Positions 1 through 8,110 of a DNA stretch of 64,000 bases are shown one piece after another; the stretch's first letter is position 1, and each line of letters opens with the position of its first letter. The notes beneath the pieces were generated by a model. It had not been told where the DNA came from. It saw only the letters and a program-made list of their open reading frames with translations, and ran no database searches. The translations under genes were made by a program, and so were the position numbers. The DNA is from JAXLYX01 sp046351215 (GTDB lineage Bacteria; Myxococcota_A; Polyangia; Polyangiales; Houyiibacteriaceae), in assembly GCA_046351215.1 (NCBI GenBank), contig JAXLYX010000007.1, forward strand, positions 124,001-188,000, written 5' to 3'.

Positions 1-731
1 AGTCGGACCGCGCCGAGGCTCGAGATGTGGGCCACGTGGTACCGGGCGCCGGTCATCTCGGCGAGGATGAGGTCGCGCGCGACGATGATGTCCTCGGCCT
101 GTCGGGGCCAACCACGAAGGCCGAGGCGCGTCGAGATCGCGCCTTCGTGCATCTGCGCGCCCTCGGTCATGTCGTGGTCCTCGCAGTGCTGGGCCACGAG
201 GAGGTCGAAGGTGGCAGCGTACTCGAGCGCCCGTCGCATCACCTGCGCGTTCATCACGCAGCGACCGTCGTCGCTCACGCCCACGGCGCCCGCGTCGCGC
301 ATGTCCGCCATCTCGGCGAGCTCCGCGCCCTTCTGGCCGACGGTGATGGCGCCGATCGGGAGCAGGCGCACCGAGTCGATCTCGCGGGAGCGCGCGACCA
401 TCATCTCCGTGATCGCGCGGTTGTCGTTCACCGGCTTGGTGTTCGGCATCGCGCAGACGGTCGTGAAGCCGCCGGCGGCCGCGGCGCGGAGACCGGAGGC
501 GATGTCCTCCTTGTACTCCTGACCGGGCTCGCGGAGATGGACGTGCAGGTCGACGAACCCGGGGACGATCCATCGCCCGTGGCAGTCGATCACCCGGACT
601 CCCTCGCCGGCGATTCCCTCGCCAGCGCCCGGACCGACGCGGATCACGCGTCCCTTCTCCACGACGACATCGGCAACGGCGTCGAGACCCGTGGAGGGAT
701 CCAGGACGCGGCCTCCTCGAAGGACGAGCAT
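1..731 (-). CDS. pyrC: Dihydroorotase, 3' end cut by the window
   Basis: Catalyses reversible cyclisation of carbamoyl-aspartate to dihydroorotate, the third step of pyrimidine synthesis, in the cytosol. The first 243 codons are present. The metal-binding motif DLHVHLREPG lies at residues 61-70 and is followed by QEYKEDIASG, the signature of the long (type I) dihydroorotases. The VAHISS histidine motif is near the cut end. The N-terminus (MLVLRGGRVLDPSTG) is typical of the family, so the ATG at 731 is well supported. No pyrB is next to it; a small unknown gene lies 97 bp upstream on the same strand. A promoter-like TTGACA-N17-TAAGCG ends only 8 nt before the ATG, so the mRNA may have almost no leader. 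Confidence 0.95.
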   Translation of the reverse strand, partial: MLVLRGGRVLDPSTGLDAVADVVVEKGRVIRVGPGAGEGIAGEGVRVIDCHGRWIVPGFVDLHVHLREPGQEYKEDIASGLRAAAAGGFTTVCAMPNTKPVNDNRAITEMMVARSREIDSVRLLPIGAITVGQKGAELAEMADMRDAGAVGVSDDGRCVMNAQVMRRALEYAATFDLLVAQHCEDHDMTEGAQMHEGAISTRLGLRGWPRQAEDIIVARDLILAEMTGARYHVAHISSLGAVR

Positions 732-739
732 GACGGCGG

Positions 740-768
740 CGCTTACGGTGTCCGGCGCTCGATGTCAA
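740..768 (-). promoter_or_regulatory. Sigma70-type promoter of pyrC
   Basis: On the minus strand TTGACA (768-763), a 17-nt spacer and TAAGCG (745-740). Eight bases separate the -10 hexamer from the pyrC ATG, so the transcript would start at or within a few bases of the start codon. Confidence 0.5.
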
Positions 769-828
769 ACGGGCACGGCCGTGCCGCGCCCGTTCGATGC
801 GCCGTCGGGAAGGGGAAGGAGAGGGCGA

Positions 829-1086
829 TCAGCCGACGTCCTCGACCGAATCGTCCTCGCTGACGTCGATGTCCGCCGACGCGGCCGCGATGGTTCCGAC
901 CGACGACTTCTCGGGCGGGGTGATCTTCTCCCCCATCCGCTTCTTCATCGTCATGACCTTCCGGTACAGGGACGCGAAGTCCTTGTTCCGGACCGCCATC
1001 GTCGGCGTCCCGCCGCGGAGCAGCGTCTGGAGGATGAACTCGAGGACCTGGACCTCGCCTTCCGAGAAACTGTTCGAGATGCGCAT
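829..1086 (-). CDS. Small conserved-looking protein of unknown function
   Basis: An 85-residue protein that I do not recognise. It begins MRISNSFSEGEVQVLEFI, has a basic middle (LYRKVMTMKKRMGEK) and an acidic tail ending VSEDDSVEDVG. There is no signal peptide or membrane segment, so it is probably a cytosolic helical protein. The ATG at 1086 is preferred; an in-frame TTG at 1122 would add 12 low-complexity residues but has no better ribosome site. It lies 97 bp upstream of pyrC on the same strand and divergent from the TRIC-like gene, across an unusually A+T-rich 238-bp spacer that probably holds both promoters. Amino-acid composition looks like that of a real gene, not of an out-of-frame shadow. 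Confidence 0.6.
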   Translation of the reverse strand: MRISNSFSEGEVQVLEFILQTLLRGGTPTMAVRNKDFASLYRKVMTMKKRMGEKITPPEKSSVGTIAAASADIDVSEDDSVEDVG

Positions 1087-1324
1087 GCGAGACGATCTAT
1101 CACCGCGCCCTCCGGATGACAATCCATGTCCGGCAACGTAGTGTCACAAAATCGAAGGCCGTGACGTGATACTACATATAAGGTATCGAAACGATTCGAC
1201 AAACGCCCATCGAAAGAAATCAACAGGCGATCGCCGATGCACGTCGCGATCGCCCCCTGGGGTGCTGGATCGCGTTGACAGCCGTGTTCGAATCGCTCTC
1301 GCAACCCAGGAAGGCACGCCCTAG

Positions 1325-1972
1325 ATGCACGCCATGTCCGAGGAGTTCCTCTCGGCCTTCGGGGCCTTCGATCTGGTGGCGACGTTCCTGCTGGCCGTGA
1401 CCGGAGCCCTCGCCGCGATGCGGAAGGGCTGGGATTTCGTCGGCGTCCTCGCGCTCGCCTTCGTCACCGGGACGGGCGGAGGCCTCCTGCGCGACGGGCT
1501 CTTCCTCGACGCGGGCCCGGCCGCGGCCCTCACGGACCAGCGCTACCTCTTCGTGGTCATCCTCGGAGCCCTGGCGGCGTTCGTGCTCCGGCGCGTGCCG
1601 CGGCGTCTCGAGACGCTCGTGGGCGTCGTCGACGCGGCCGCGCTCGGCACCTACGCGGTCGTCGGCTCCTACAAATCGCTCGTCGTGGGCCTCGTGCCGC
1701 TGGCGGCCGCGCTGGTCGGCGTCGTGAACGCGGTCGGCGGAGGCGTGCTCCGCGACGTGCTCTCGCGCGAGGAGCCCTTCGTCTTCCGGCCGGGCCAATA
1801 CTACGCCGCGGCGGCGATGGTCGGCAGCTCGACCTTCGTCGCCCTCGTCGCACTGCGACGCGTGCTCCCGACGCAGGCGGCGGTGGTCTGCATCGCGCTC
1901 GTCTTCGTCGTCCGGCTCGTCGTCATGCGCTTCGACCTGCGGACGGCGCCCGTCCACGCGAAGAGCCCCTGA
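1325..1972 (+). CDS. TRIC/UPF0126-family membrane protein
   Basis: A 215-residue protein, almost entirely hydrophobic, with about seven predicted membrane helices. It contains the two inverted-repeat glycine motifs of the trimeric intracellular cation channel family (YadS/YicG, UPF0126): TGGGLLRDGL near residue 60 and GGGVLRDVL near residue 140. Family members studied in bacteria conduct K+ or small molecules; the substrate here is unknown. The ATG at 1325 has AGGAAGG 9 nt upstream; a second ATG at 1334 is the alternative start. It stands alone, divergent from the small gene at 829-1086 and convergent with pilB; a strong hairpin at 1989-2017 separates the two ends. Confidence 0.85.
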   Translation: MHAMSEEFLSAFGAFDLVATFLLAVTGALAAMRKGWDFVGVLALAFVTGTGGGLLRDGLFLDAGPAAALTDQRYLFVVILGALAAFVLRRVPRRLETLVGVVDAAALGTYAVVGSYKSLVVGLVPLAAALVGVVNAVGGGVLRDVLSREEPFVFRPGQYYAAAAMVGSSTFVALVALRRVLPTQAAVVCIALVFVVRLVVMRFDLRTAPVHAKSP

Positions 1973-1988
1973 GGACGACGGAAGCAGA

Positions 1989-2017
1989 GAGCCCTCGCGC
2001 GCGTGTCGCGAGGGCTC
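1989..2017. terminator. Bidirectional hairpin between TRIC gene and pilB
   Basis: An 11-bp perfect stem (GAGCCCTCGCG pairing with CGCGAGGGCTC) with a 7-nt loop, between two convergent genes. Neither side has a T-run. Next to it, 2025-2040 is a perfect 16-bp palindrome GCGGACCGCGGTCCGC ending 2 bp before the pilB stop codon. Confidence 0.6.
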
Positions 2018-2042
2018 GGGGCGTGCGGACCGCGGTCCGCCC

Positions 2043-3749
2043 TCAGGCGACGGCGTCCGGCGCGGTCACGCGGCAGACCTCCTCGATCGTCGTCACGCCC
2101 TCGTTGACCTTCCCGAGGCCCGACATACGCAGCGACTTGATGCCCTGCCGGATCATCTCGGCCTTGAGCTCGGCGGACGACGAGCCCTGGAGCACGAGCT
2201 CCTTCAGCTTCTCGGTGAAGGGCATGACCTCGTAGAGGGCGATGCGGCCCTTGTAGCCCGAGTCGCCGCAGGTCTTGCAGCCCATGCCCTTGAACGTCTT
2301 CACGTTCGCGATCTCCGAGGGCTTGAAGCCGACGTCGAGGAGGGTCTTCTCGTCGGTCTTCACCTCGGCCTTGCATTCCGCACAGATCTTGCGGGCGAGA
2401 CGCTGGGCGAGGACGAGGTTCAGCGAGGCCGTCACGAGGAAGGGCTCGACGCCCATGTTGAGCAGACGCGTCACGGTGCTCGGCGCGTCGTTCGTGTGGA
2501 GGGTGGAGAGCACGAGGTGGCCCGTGAGAGCCGCCTTGACCGCGATCTCCGCCGTCTCGAAGTCGCGGATCTCACCGACCATGATGATGTCGGGGTCCTG
2601 ACGCAGGAAGGAGCGGAGCGCCGCGGCGAAGTTCAGGCCGATATCCTCGTGCATCTGGACCTGGTTGATGCCGTAGAGGTTGAACTCGACGGGATCCTCG
2701 GCGGTCGAGATGTTGGTGTCCGGCTGGTTCAGGTCGGAGAGCGCCGAGTAGAGCGTCGTCGTCTTTCCGGAGCCCGTCGGACCGGTGACCAGCACCATGC
2801 CGTAGGGGAGGTTGATCGCGTTCTTGAAGTCGGAGAGCGCCTTCTGCTCGAAGCCGAGCTTCGTCATGTCGAGCTGGAGGTTCGACTTGTCGAGGAGGCG
2901 GAGGACGATCTTCTCGCCGAAGAGGGTCGGGAGGACCGAGACGCGGTAGTCCATCTCGCGGCCCTTGCCGAGCTTCAGCTTGATGCGTCCGTCCTGCGGG
3001 AGGCGCCGCTCGGCGATGTCGAGCGACGACATGATCTTGATACGGGACGAGATCGCGTTCTTGAGCTTCAGCGGCGGCGCCATCTCCTGGTGCAGCATGC
3101 CGTCGATGCGATACCGGACGCGGAGCGCCTTCTCGTAGGGCTCGATGTGGATGTCCGAGGCGCCCTTCTTGATGGCGTTGAGGAGGATGGCGTTGCAGAG
3201 CCGGATGACGGGCGCGTCCTCGGAGGCACGCTCGAGATCCATGAGGTTCATCTCGGCTTCGCCCTCGGCGACCTCGATCTCGCCCTCGTCGAAGCCCTCC
3301 ATGATCTGGTCGTACGAGATCTCGGGAGGCGCGTAGGCGGACTCGATCGAAGCCTGGATCGCGGCTTCGGAGGCGACGACCGGCTCGACGTTGTAGCCCG
3401 TGAGGAACTTGATGTCGTCGATCGCGTGGAGGTTCGACGGATCGGCCATCGCGACGATGAGCGACGAGCCCGCGCGGGAGACCGGGATGATCTTGTGCTT
3501 CTGGCAGACCTCTTGGCTGATCAGCTTGAGCACCTCGCGATCGATCTCGTACTCGGAGAGATCGATCGACTGGACGCGGTACTGCTGGCTCAGGAAGTCG
3601 GTGATCTCCGTGTCGGAGATGAAGCCCATCTTCGCCAGGGCGTAGCCGAGCGTCGTGTTGTCCTTGCGTTGCTTGTCCTGAGCCGCGCGGAGCTGTTCGA
3701 GACTGATGCGCTTTTCACGAACGAGTAGCTCGCCGAGACGGTTGCTCAT
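2043..3749 (-). CDS. pilB: Type IVa pilus extension ATPase PilB
   Basis: Hexameric AAA-like ATPase at the cytoplasmic face of the inner membrane that powers polymerisation of type IV pili. The 568 residues match the normal length. An N-terminal MshEN/T2SSE_N region (about 1-150) precedes the ATPase domain, which has Walker A GPTGSGKTTT, the Walker B region DPDIIMVGEIRD, a His-box (LSTLHTNDAPSTV) and the four-cysteine zinc site (CAEC ... CKTC). The N-terminus MSNRLGELLVREKRI agrees with myxobacterial PilB, so the ATG at 3749 is chosen over an upstream start at 4007; GGAG lies just upstream. It is not in a pil operon here: no pilT or pilC is next to it. In myxobacteria PilB drives social (S) motility. 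Confidence 0.95.
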   Translation of the reverse strand: MSNRLGELLVREKRISLEQLRAAQDKQRKDNTTLGYALAKMGFISDTEITDFLSQQYRVQSIDLSEYEIDREVLKLISQEVCQKHKIIPVSRAGSSLIVAMADPSNLHAIDDIKFLTGYNVEPVVASEAAIQASIESAYAPPEISYDQIMEGFDEGEIEVAEGEAEMNLMDLERASEDAPVIRLCNAILLNAIKKGASDIHIEPYEKALRVRYRIDGMLHQEMAPPLKLKNAISSRIKIMSSLDIAERRLPQDGRIKLKLGKGREMDYRVSVLPTLFGEKIVLRLLDKSNLQLDMTKLGFEQKALSDFKNAINLPYGMVLVTGPTGSGKTTTLYSALSDLNQPDTNISTAEDPVEFNLYGINQVQMHEDIGLNFAAALRSFLRQDPDIIMVGEIRDFETAEIAVKAALTGHLVLSTLHTNDAPSTVTRLLNMGVEPFLVTASLNLVLAQRLARKICAECKAEVKTDEKTLLDVGFKPSEIANVKTFKGMGCKTCGDSGYKGRIALYEVMPFTEKLKELVLQGSSSAELKAEMIRQGIKSLRMSGLGKVNEGVTTIEEVCRVTAPDAVA

Positions 3750-3803
3750 GGATGGATCTCCGGGGACTCCACGGCCTCCTTCCCGACGAGGCCGCGCGGA
3801 ACG

Positions 3804-3833
3804 ACTATACAGGAAGCCGATCCGCCGCCCCAA
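3804..3833 (-). promoter_or_regulatory. Probable promoter of pilB
   Basis: Minus-strand TTGGGG (3833-3828), an 18-nt spacer and TATAGT (3809-3804). This gives a leader of about 45-50 nt before the pilB ATG and supports the start at 3749. Confidence 0.5.
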
Positions 3834-3938
3834 ACACGGAACGAACGGGGTCGCGCTCCCGTGGCCTTGCCGCACCGCGTCGAGGTCGGGCGGAGTGCGT
3901 GACGCACCCACGGGCGTCCCTCTGGTACCTTCCGGTCC

Positions 3939-5093
3939 GTGGGTGTCCTGGATCGCATCTTCCGACCGACCCTCGCGCGTGCCCGCCGCGAGGCCGCCGC
4001 CGGCCACGTGGAGGAGGCGGTTCGCCTCTTCGTCGAAGCCGGCGCCGTCGACGAGGCGGAACGCGCGGCCGTCGCGGCGCTCGACCGGAAGGTCGCGCTC
4101 GACGATCGCGTCGCTTTCCTACGCGTCGTGCTGAGGGCATTCCCTGTCGGGGGCGGGGGAGCCGCGCTCGCGTCCGAGCTCGGCCGTACCCTCGCGTTGC
4201 TCGGCGAGGAGCCGTCCCGGTCGCGCGCCGAGCGTCGGCTCCTGCTCCTCGAGGCGGCGGCCTGCCTCGATCGAGCGGGGCTCGCGGTCGAGTCGGCCGA
4301 GGCCTACCTCGCGGCCGACGCGCGGGACGAGGCCTCCCGCGTGCTCGAGGCGGCGGGGGAGGTGGAGCGCCTCGAAGCCTTGCTCGGAGCCGCAAGCATC
4401 GAGAACGCCAAGGCACGTGCGCTGCGTTCGGCGGTCTCCAGCTACGAGGACGCGCTCGCGACCGGTGCCCGGCGGGAGGCGCTCGCGGCGCTCGGGGCTG
4501 CCGCGGCCGCGGATCCGGGCGACGTCCCGCTCGTCGCGGCCCGCGAGGAGCTCGCGCGCCGCACCCTGCGCGAGGGGCGCGTGCGGCTCTCGGTAGCCGG
4601 CCGTCTCCTCCTGCTCCTCGAGACCTCGGAGGTCGTGCTGGGACGCGAGGGCGATGTCTCGCTGCGCGGGGCGTCGTTGAGCCGGCGGCATGCCTCGATC
4701 GAGGGGCTGCCCGGCGGGGTGCGGGTCCGTGACCTCGGGAGCCGGAACGGCACCCACGTGTCCGGGGTGCCGATCGGAGGGGTGCTCGAGCTCATGGGAC
4801 CGAGCCGCGTGGGGCTCGGCGAGGACGTCGCCGTGTGCGTGACTCCCGAGGCCCGCGGCTTCTCGATGGAGGTCGTCGAAGGACCGGACCGTGGCCTGCG
4901 GATCGAAGCCGGCCGCGGCGAATTCGACCTCGGCGTCGGGGGTGCCCGCCTCGTCTTCGACGGCGGTTGGGCCGTGCTCCGGCCGGACGCCGAGGGAGTC
5001 GGGCTCGGCGGCCGGACGATCCACGCCCCGATCGAGCTCCTCGTGGGCGATCGGCTCGAGATCGGTGGCGTTACCGTCGAGGTGGTCCCGTGA
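3939..5093 (+). CDS. FHA-domain protein with N-terminal helical repeats
   Basis: A 384-residue soluble protein. Residues 1-215 are Ala/Glu/Arg-rich helical repeats resembling TPRs. Around 220-300 is a forkhead-associated (FHA) domain with all core motifs: VLGR, SLSRRHASI and DLGSRNGTHV, so it should bind phospho-threonine. Residues 305-384 look like a second, degenerate FHA fold lacking the Ser-Arg-His core. The start is a GTG; its reading frame ends in GTGA, overlapping the start of the kinase gene by 4 bp. This translational coupling suggests that the kinase phosphorylates, or is scaffolded by, this protein. TACCTT sits 7 nt before the GTG, hinting at a leaderless transcript, but its -35 is poor. 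Confidence 0.8.
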   Translation: MGVLDRIFRPTLARARREAAAGHVEEAVRLFVEAGAVDEAERAAVAALDRKVALDDRVAFLRVVLRAFPVGGGGAALASELGRTLALLGEEPSRSRAERRLLLLEAAACLDRAGLAVESAEAYLAADARDEASRVLEAAGEVERLEALLGAASIENAKARALRSAVSSYEDALATGARREALAALGAAAAADPGDVPLVAAREELARRTLREGRVRLSVAGRLLLLLETSEVVLGREGDVSLRGASLSRRHASIEGLPGGVRVRDLGSRNGTHVSGVPIGGVLELMGPSRVGLGEDVAVCVTPEARGFSMEVVEGPDRGLRIEAGRGEFDLGVGGARLVFDGGWAVLRPDAEGVGLGGRTIHAPIELLVGDRLEIGGVTVEVVP

Positions 5094-6319
5094 GCCTCTT
5101 CCGACGCGTCTGGGAGCGGCTCTCCGGGGCCGGTCCCGGTCCTTCCGCCGAGCCCTTGGCCCGTGCCGCGGCGCCTCGCGATCCGGAGGTTCGGGCCGAG
5201 GAGGTCGCTCCGAGGGAGCCGGCCTCGGGCCGCGAGGTCCTCGCACGGGTCGAGGAGCTCCTCGCCCGCGGCGACGCACGCACGGCGATCGCGATCGGAC
5301 GCGCAGGCTTCGCGCGGTTCGGCGATCCGGCGCTCGGCGAGCGTCTCGCCCGCCTCCACGTGGATCGCGGCGAGGACGCCGATGCCCTCGAGCTCCTCGA
5401 GAGCGACGCGCTCGCGCCCCGCGACGACGCGCTCGAGCTCCTGCTGGCGGAGATCCTCGAGCGGCGAGGGCGCATCGCGGAGGCGCGCGCCGCGTACGAG
5501 CGCGTGCTCGCGCGGGACATCGAGCAACCGGCCGCGCGGGACCGTCTGGCCCGGCTCGCCCCGAGGGAGACGGCGACGGACGGCGGGGCCACGATCGCCA
5601 CCGCCGGCGCCGAGCTCGGCTCGCGCTACCGCATCGAGAGCGAGCTCGGACGCGGGGGCGCGGGCACAGTCTTCGCGGCGCTCGACGTCCGCTGCGAGCG
5701 TCGCGTCGCGCTCAAGGTCTATCATGGGCGGACCGCGGCCGACCGATCGCGCTTCGAGACCGAGACGCGCGTGCCGGCCATGCTCGAGCATCCCGGGATC
5801 CTGCGTATCCTCGACGCCGATCCCTCGCTGCTCTGCTTCGCGGCCGAGCGCCTCCCGCACGGCTCGTTGCGGGACAGGGGACGGCGCGGCGAGCTCGGGG
5901 CGGCAGACCTCGCGTATGCGCTCGCGACGGCGCTCGAGGCCCTGGCCGTCGTGCACGCCGCGGGATGGCTCCATCGGGACCTCAAGCCGACGAACCTCCT
6001 CGTACGAGCCGACGGCCGCACCGTGCTCGCCGATTTCGGCCTGGCGCTCCCGCTCGGGGCCGATGGCCGGAGCGAGGGTCGTCCGGAGGGCACCCCCGCC
6101 TATGCCGCGCCGGAGCAGCTCCGGGGCGAGCCGTGTGGCCCTGCCGCCGACGTCCGGGCCCTCTCGGCCACCTTCCTCGAGCTCGCGCGGGAGGCCGGGG
6201 CGGATCTGGGCCCCGGGCTCGTGGGCGCCCTCGAACGGGGCCTGGCCGACGAGCCGTCGCACCGCCCCGGAATCGAGACCCTCCGGCGCGCGCTGTCCGG
6301 CCCGGCTCCTTGCCCCTGA
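5090..6319 (+). CDS. Hanks-type Ser/Thr protein kinase with helical-repeat N-terminus
   Basis: 409 residues, starting at a GTG inside the GTGA overlap with the FHA gene. The first ~170 residues are TPR-like helical repeats. The kinase domain follows: Gly loop LGRGGAGTVF, catalytic Lys in VALKVY, HRDLKPTN catalytic loop, DFG metal site and the GTPAYAAPEQL P+1 region. All key residues are present, so it should be active. The C-lobe is short and ends soon after the last helix. There is no membrane segment, unlike most receptor-type bacterial kinases, so it probably acts in the cytosol. Its likely partner is the FHA protein encoded just upstream. Confidence 0.88.
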   Translation: MSLFRRVWERLSGAGPGPSAEPLARAAAPRDPEVRAEEVAPREPASGREVLARVEELLARGDARTAIAIGRAGFARFGDPALGERLARLHVDRGEDADALELLESDALAPRDDALELLLAEILERRGRIAEARAAYERVLARDIEQPAARDRLARLAPRETATDGGATIATAGAELGSRYRIESELGRGGAGTVFAALDVRCERRVALKVYHGRTAADRSRFETETRVPAMLEHPGILRILDADPSLLCFAAERLPHGSLRDRGRRGELGAADLAYALATALEALAVVHAAGWLHRDLKPTNLLVRADGRTVLADFGLALPLGADGRSEGRPEGTPAYAAPEQLRGEPCGPAADVRALSATFLELAREAGADLGPGLVGALERGLADEPSHRPGIETLRRALSGPAPCP

Positions 6320-6338
6320 ATCCGGATCGGGGTACACG
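6310..6338 (+). promoter_or_regulatory. Possible promoter of the membrane TPR gene
   Basis: TTGCCC (6310-6315), a 17-nt spacer and TACACG (6333-6338). The GTG start codon follows after 8 nt, again implying a near-leaderless transcript. The -35 lies inside the end of the kinase gene. Confidence 0.35.
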
Positions 6339-6346
6339 CCCGCGCC

Positions 6347-7237
6347 GTGGCCCCGAAGATCACTCCGCAGAAGCCGGCCCGCCCCGAGGTGGGCGAGGTC
6401 CTCGAGAACGTCGAGACCCCCAAGCTGAACTGGAAGGTCATCGGGCAGATCGCCGTGGGCTTCGCGGTGCTCTGGGTCCTCGCCTTCATGGCGCAGCCGC
6501 TCGTCGGATGGTGGGGCGTCGGGATCGCCGGCGTGCTCACGCTCGTGGCGCTCGGCTTCGGTCTCTACGTCTGGAACCTCACCCGGAAGTCCCAGAACAT
6601 CGTCGAGATCCTCAAGACCGCGAAGGACGCCGAGAGCCGCAAGGCCGCGCTCGAGCAGCTGAAGGCGCAGGCGGGAGGCGAGGGCAAGGACGCGCTGAAC
6701 GCGCTCGCCCAGGCGCAGCTCGTCGCCCAGGACGATCCCGAGTCGGCGATGCGCATCCTCGAGGGCATCGACCTGAAGAAGGCGCCTTCGGTGATCCAGG
6801 ACGACGTGCGGGCGAACCTGGCCCTCATGTACCTCGTGAACGGCCGCGTGAAGGACGCGCGTCCGCTGGTCGACCAGATCACGCTCGACCGGCAGCCGCA
6901 GGCGAAGGCGCGCGCGATGTACGCGGCCGTGATGGCGGAGACCTTCGCGCGGACCGGCAAGCACGACGAGGCGCTGAAGCTGCTCGAGACGTACAAGGCG
7001 GACGATCCGGAGAACGGCGAGATCCGGCCCCTCCTGCTCCGTGCGACGGTCTACGGCTCGATGGCGGCGAAGAAGCGTGGTCTGGCGCGTACCGCGATGG
7101 AGAAGCTCGCGGCGATCGATCCGAACATGCTGGCGCCGTTCGTGCAGCGCGGCGTGAACCCCGAGCTCCAGCAGCTCGCGAAGCAGGTCATCCAGGGCAC
7201 GGGCCTGATCAAGCAGCCGCGCCCCCGCATGCGCTGA
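6347..7237 (+). CDS. Membrane-anchored TPR-like protein of unknown function
   Basis: 296 residues. A charged, proline-containing N-terminus (about 1-40) is followed by two membrane helices (about 42-62 and 66-88), then a soluble domain of TPR-like helix pairs rich in Lys, Ala and Leu. The helical domain should lie in the cytosol if both helices form a hairpin. The start is GTG, 27 bp after the kinase stop; prmC follows after 6 bp. I do not recognise a named family. The position between a Ser/Thr kinase and prmC, plus the repeat fold shared with both upstream genes, makes a role as membrane anchor or target of the kinase pathway plausible; this is inference. Confidence 0.7.
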   Translation: MAPKITPQKPARPEVGEVLENVETPKLNWKVIGQIAVGFAVLWVLAFMAQPLVGWWGVGIAGVLTLVALGFGLYVWNLTRKSQNIVEILKTAKDAESRKAALEQLKAQAGGEGKDALNALAQAQLVAQDDPESAMRILEGIDLKKAPSVIQDDVRANLALMYLVNGRVKDARPLVDQITLDRQPQAKARAMYAAVMAETFARTGKHDEALKLLETYKADDPENGEIRPLLLRATVYGSMAAKKRGLARTAMEKLAAIDPNMLAPFVQRGVNPELQQLAKQVIQGTGLIKQPRPRMR

Positions 7238-7243
7238 GCACGC

Positions 7244-8110
7244 TTGGCCGACACCTGGACGATCCGGAAGGTGCTCGATTGGACCGCGAAGGACTTCGCG
7301 GCCCGCGGCATCGACAGCCCTCGTCTCGACGCCGAGCTGCTCGTGTCGCTCGCGCTCGGGATCGGGCGCGTCCAGATCTACCTGGACCTCGATCGTCCGC
7401 TCGCCCCGGACGAGCTCACGCGGATCCGCGAGCTCGTCGGGCGCCGGCGCAAGCGCGAGCCGGTCGCGTACATCGTCGGCAAGCGTGACTTCTACGGTCG
7501 GACGTTCGAGGTCACGAAGGACGTCCTGATCCCGCGGCCCGACACCGAGATCCTCGTCGAGCGGGCGCTCGCGCACCTTCCCGCGGACGAGCCCAAGCGC
7601 GTGCTCGACCTCTGCACCGGGAGCGGATGCGTGGCGATCTGCCTCGCCGCGCTGCGCGCCTCGGCGGTGGTGCTCGCGACGGATGTCTCCGAGGAGGCGC
7701 TCGGCGTCGCTCGCCGGAACGCCGCGTCGAACGGTGTGGATTCGCGGATCTCGTTCCATCGTGGCGACCTCTTCGAGGCCGTCCGGGGCGAGGCGCCCTT
7801 CGACGTCGTCACCGCGAACCCTCCGTACATCCCGAGCCGGGACATCGAGGGGCTCGACCCGGACGTCGCGAGCTTCGAGCCGCGCCTGGCGCTCGACGGC
7901 GGAGCGGACGGTCTCGACTTCTACCGCCGTCTGGCGAAGGAAGCGCCGGCGCGGCTCGTCGACGGCGGCGTCCTCCTCGTCGAGGTCGGTCAGGGCCAGG
8001 CCGCGGACGTCGAGCAGGCCTTCCTCTCGGCCGGCGCGATCGAGACGCGGATCACCGACGACTACGGCAAGGTGGCCCGCGTCGTCGAGGCTCGTTTCCG
8101 AGCGCCGTAG
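7244..8110 (+). CDS. prmC: Release factor glutamine N5-methyltransferase
   Basis: Methylates the glutamine of the GGQ motif in peptide chain release factors RF1 and RF2, which raises termination efficiency. The 288 residues match the family. The N-terminal helical domain (about 1-75) binds the release factor; the Rossmann domain shows the SAM loop LDLCTGSGCVAI and the NPPYIPS motif that positions the glutamine. The start is TTG, 6 bp after the preceding stop. Its 3' end overlaps the tail of the convergent VWA gene by 49 bp. The usual partner prfA is not in the window. Confidence 0.93.
   Translation: MADTWTIRKVLDWTAKDFAARGIDSPRLDAELLVSLALGIGRVQIYLDLDRPLAPDELTRIRELVGRRRKREPVAYIVGKRDFYGRTFEVTKDVLIPRPDTEILVERALAHLPADEPKRVLDLCTGSGCVAICLAALRASAVVLATDVSEEALGVARRNAASNGVDSRISFHRGDLFEAVRGEAPFDVVTANPPYIPSRDIEGLDPDVASFEPRLALDGGADGLDFYRRLAKEAPARLVDGGVLLVEVGQGQAADVEQAFLSAGAIETRITDDYGKVARVVEARFRAP

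Noticed and set aside
3750..4007. N-terminal extension of pilB
   Set aside because: The extra 86 residues do not look like protein and cover the probable promoter; the family start and GGAG site are at 3749.
4442..7759. Open frame of 1105 codons on the minus strand opposite the kinase operon
   Set aside because: Low-complexity Arg/Glu-rich translation; the plus-strand frames contain complete FHA, kinase and PrmC domains.
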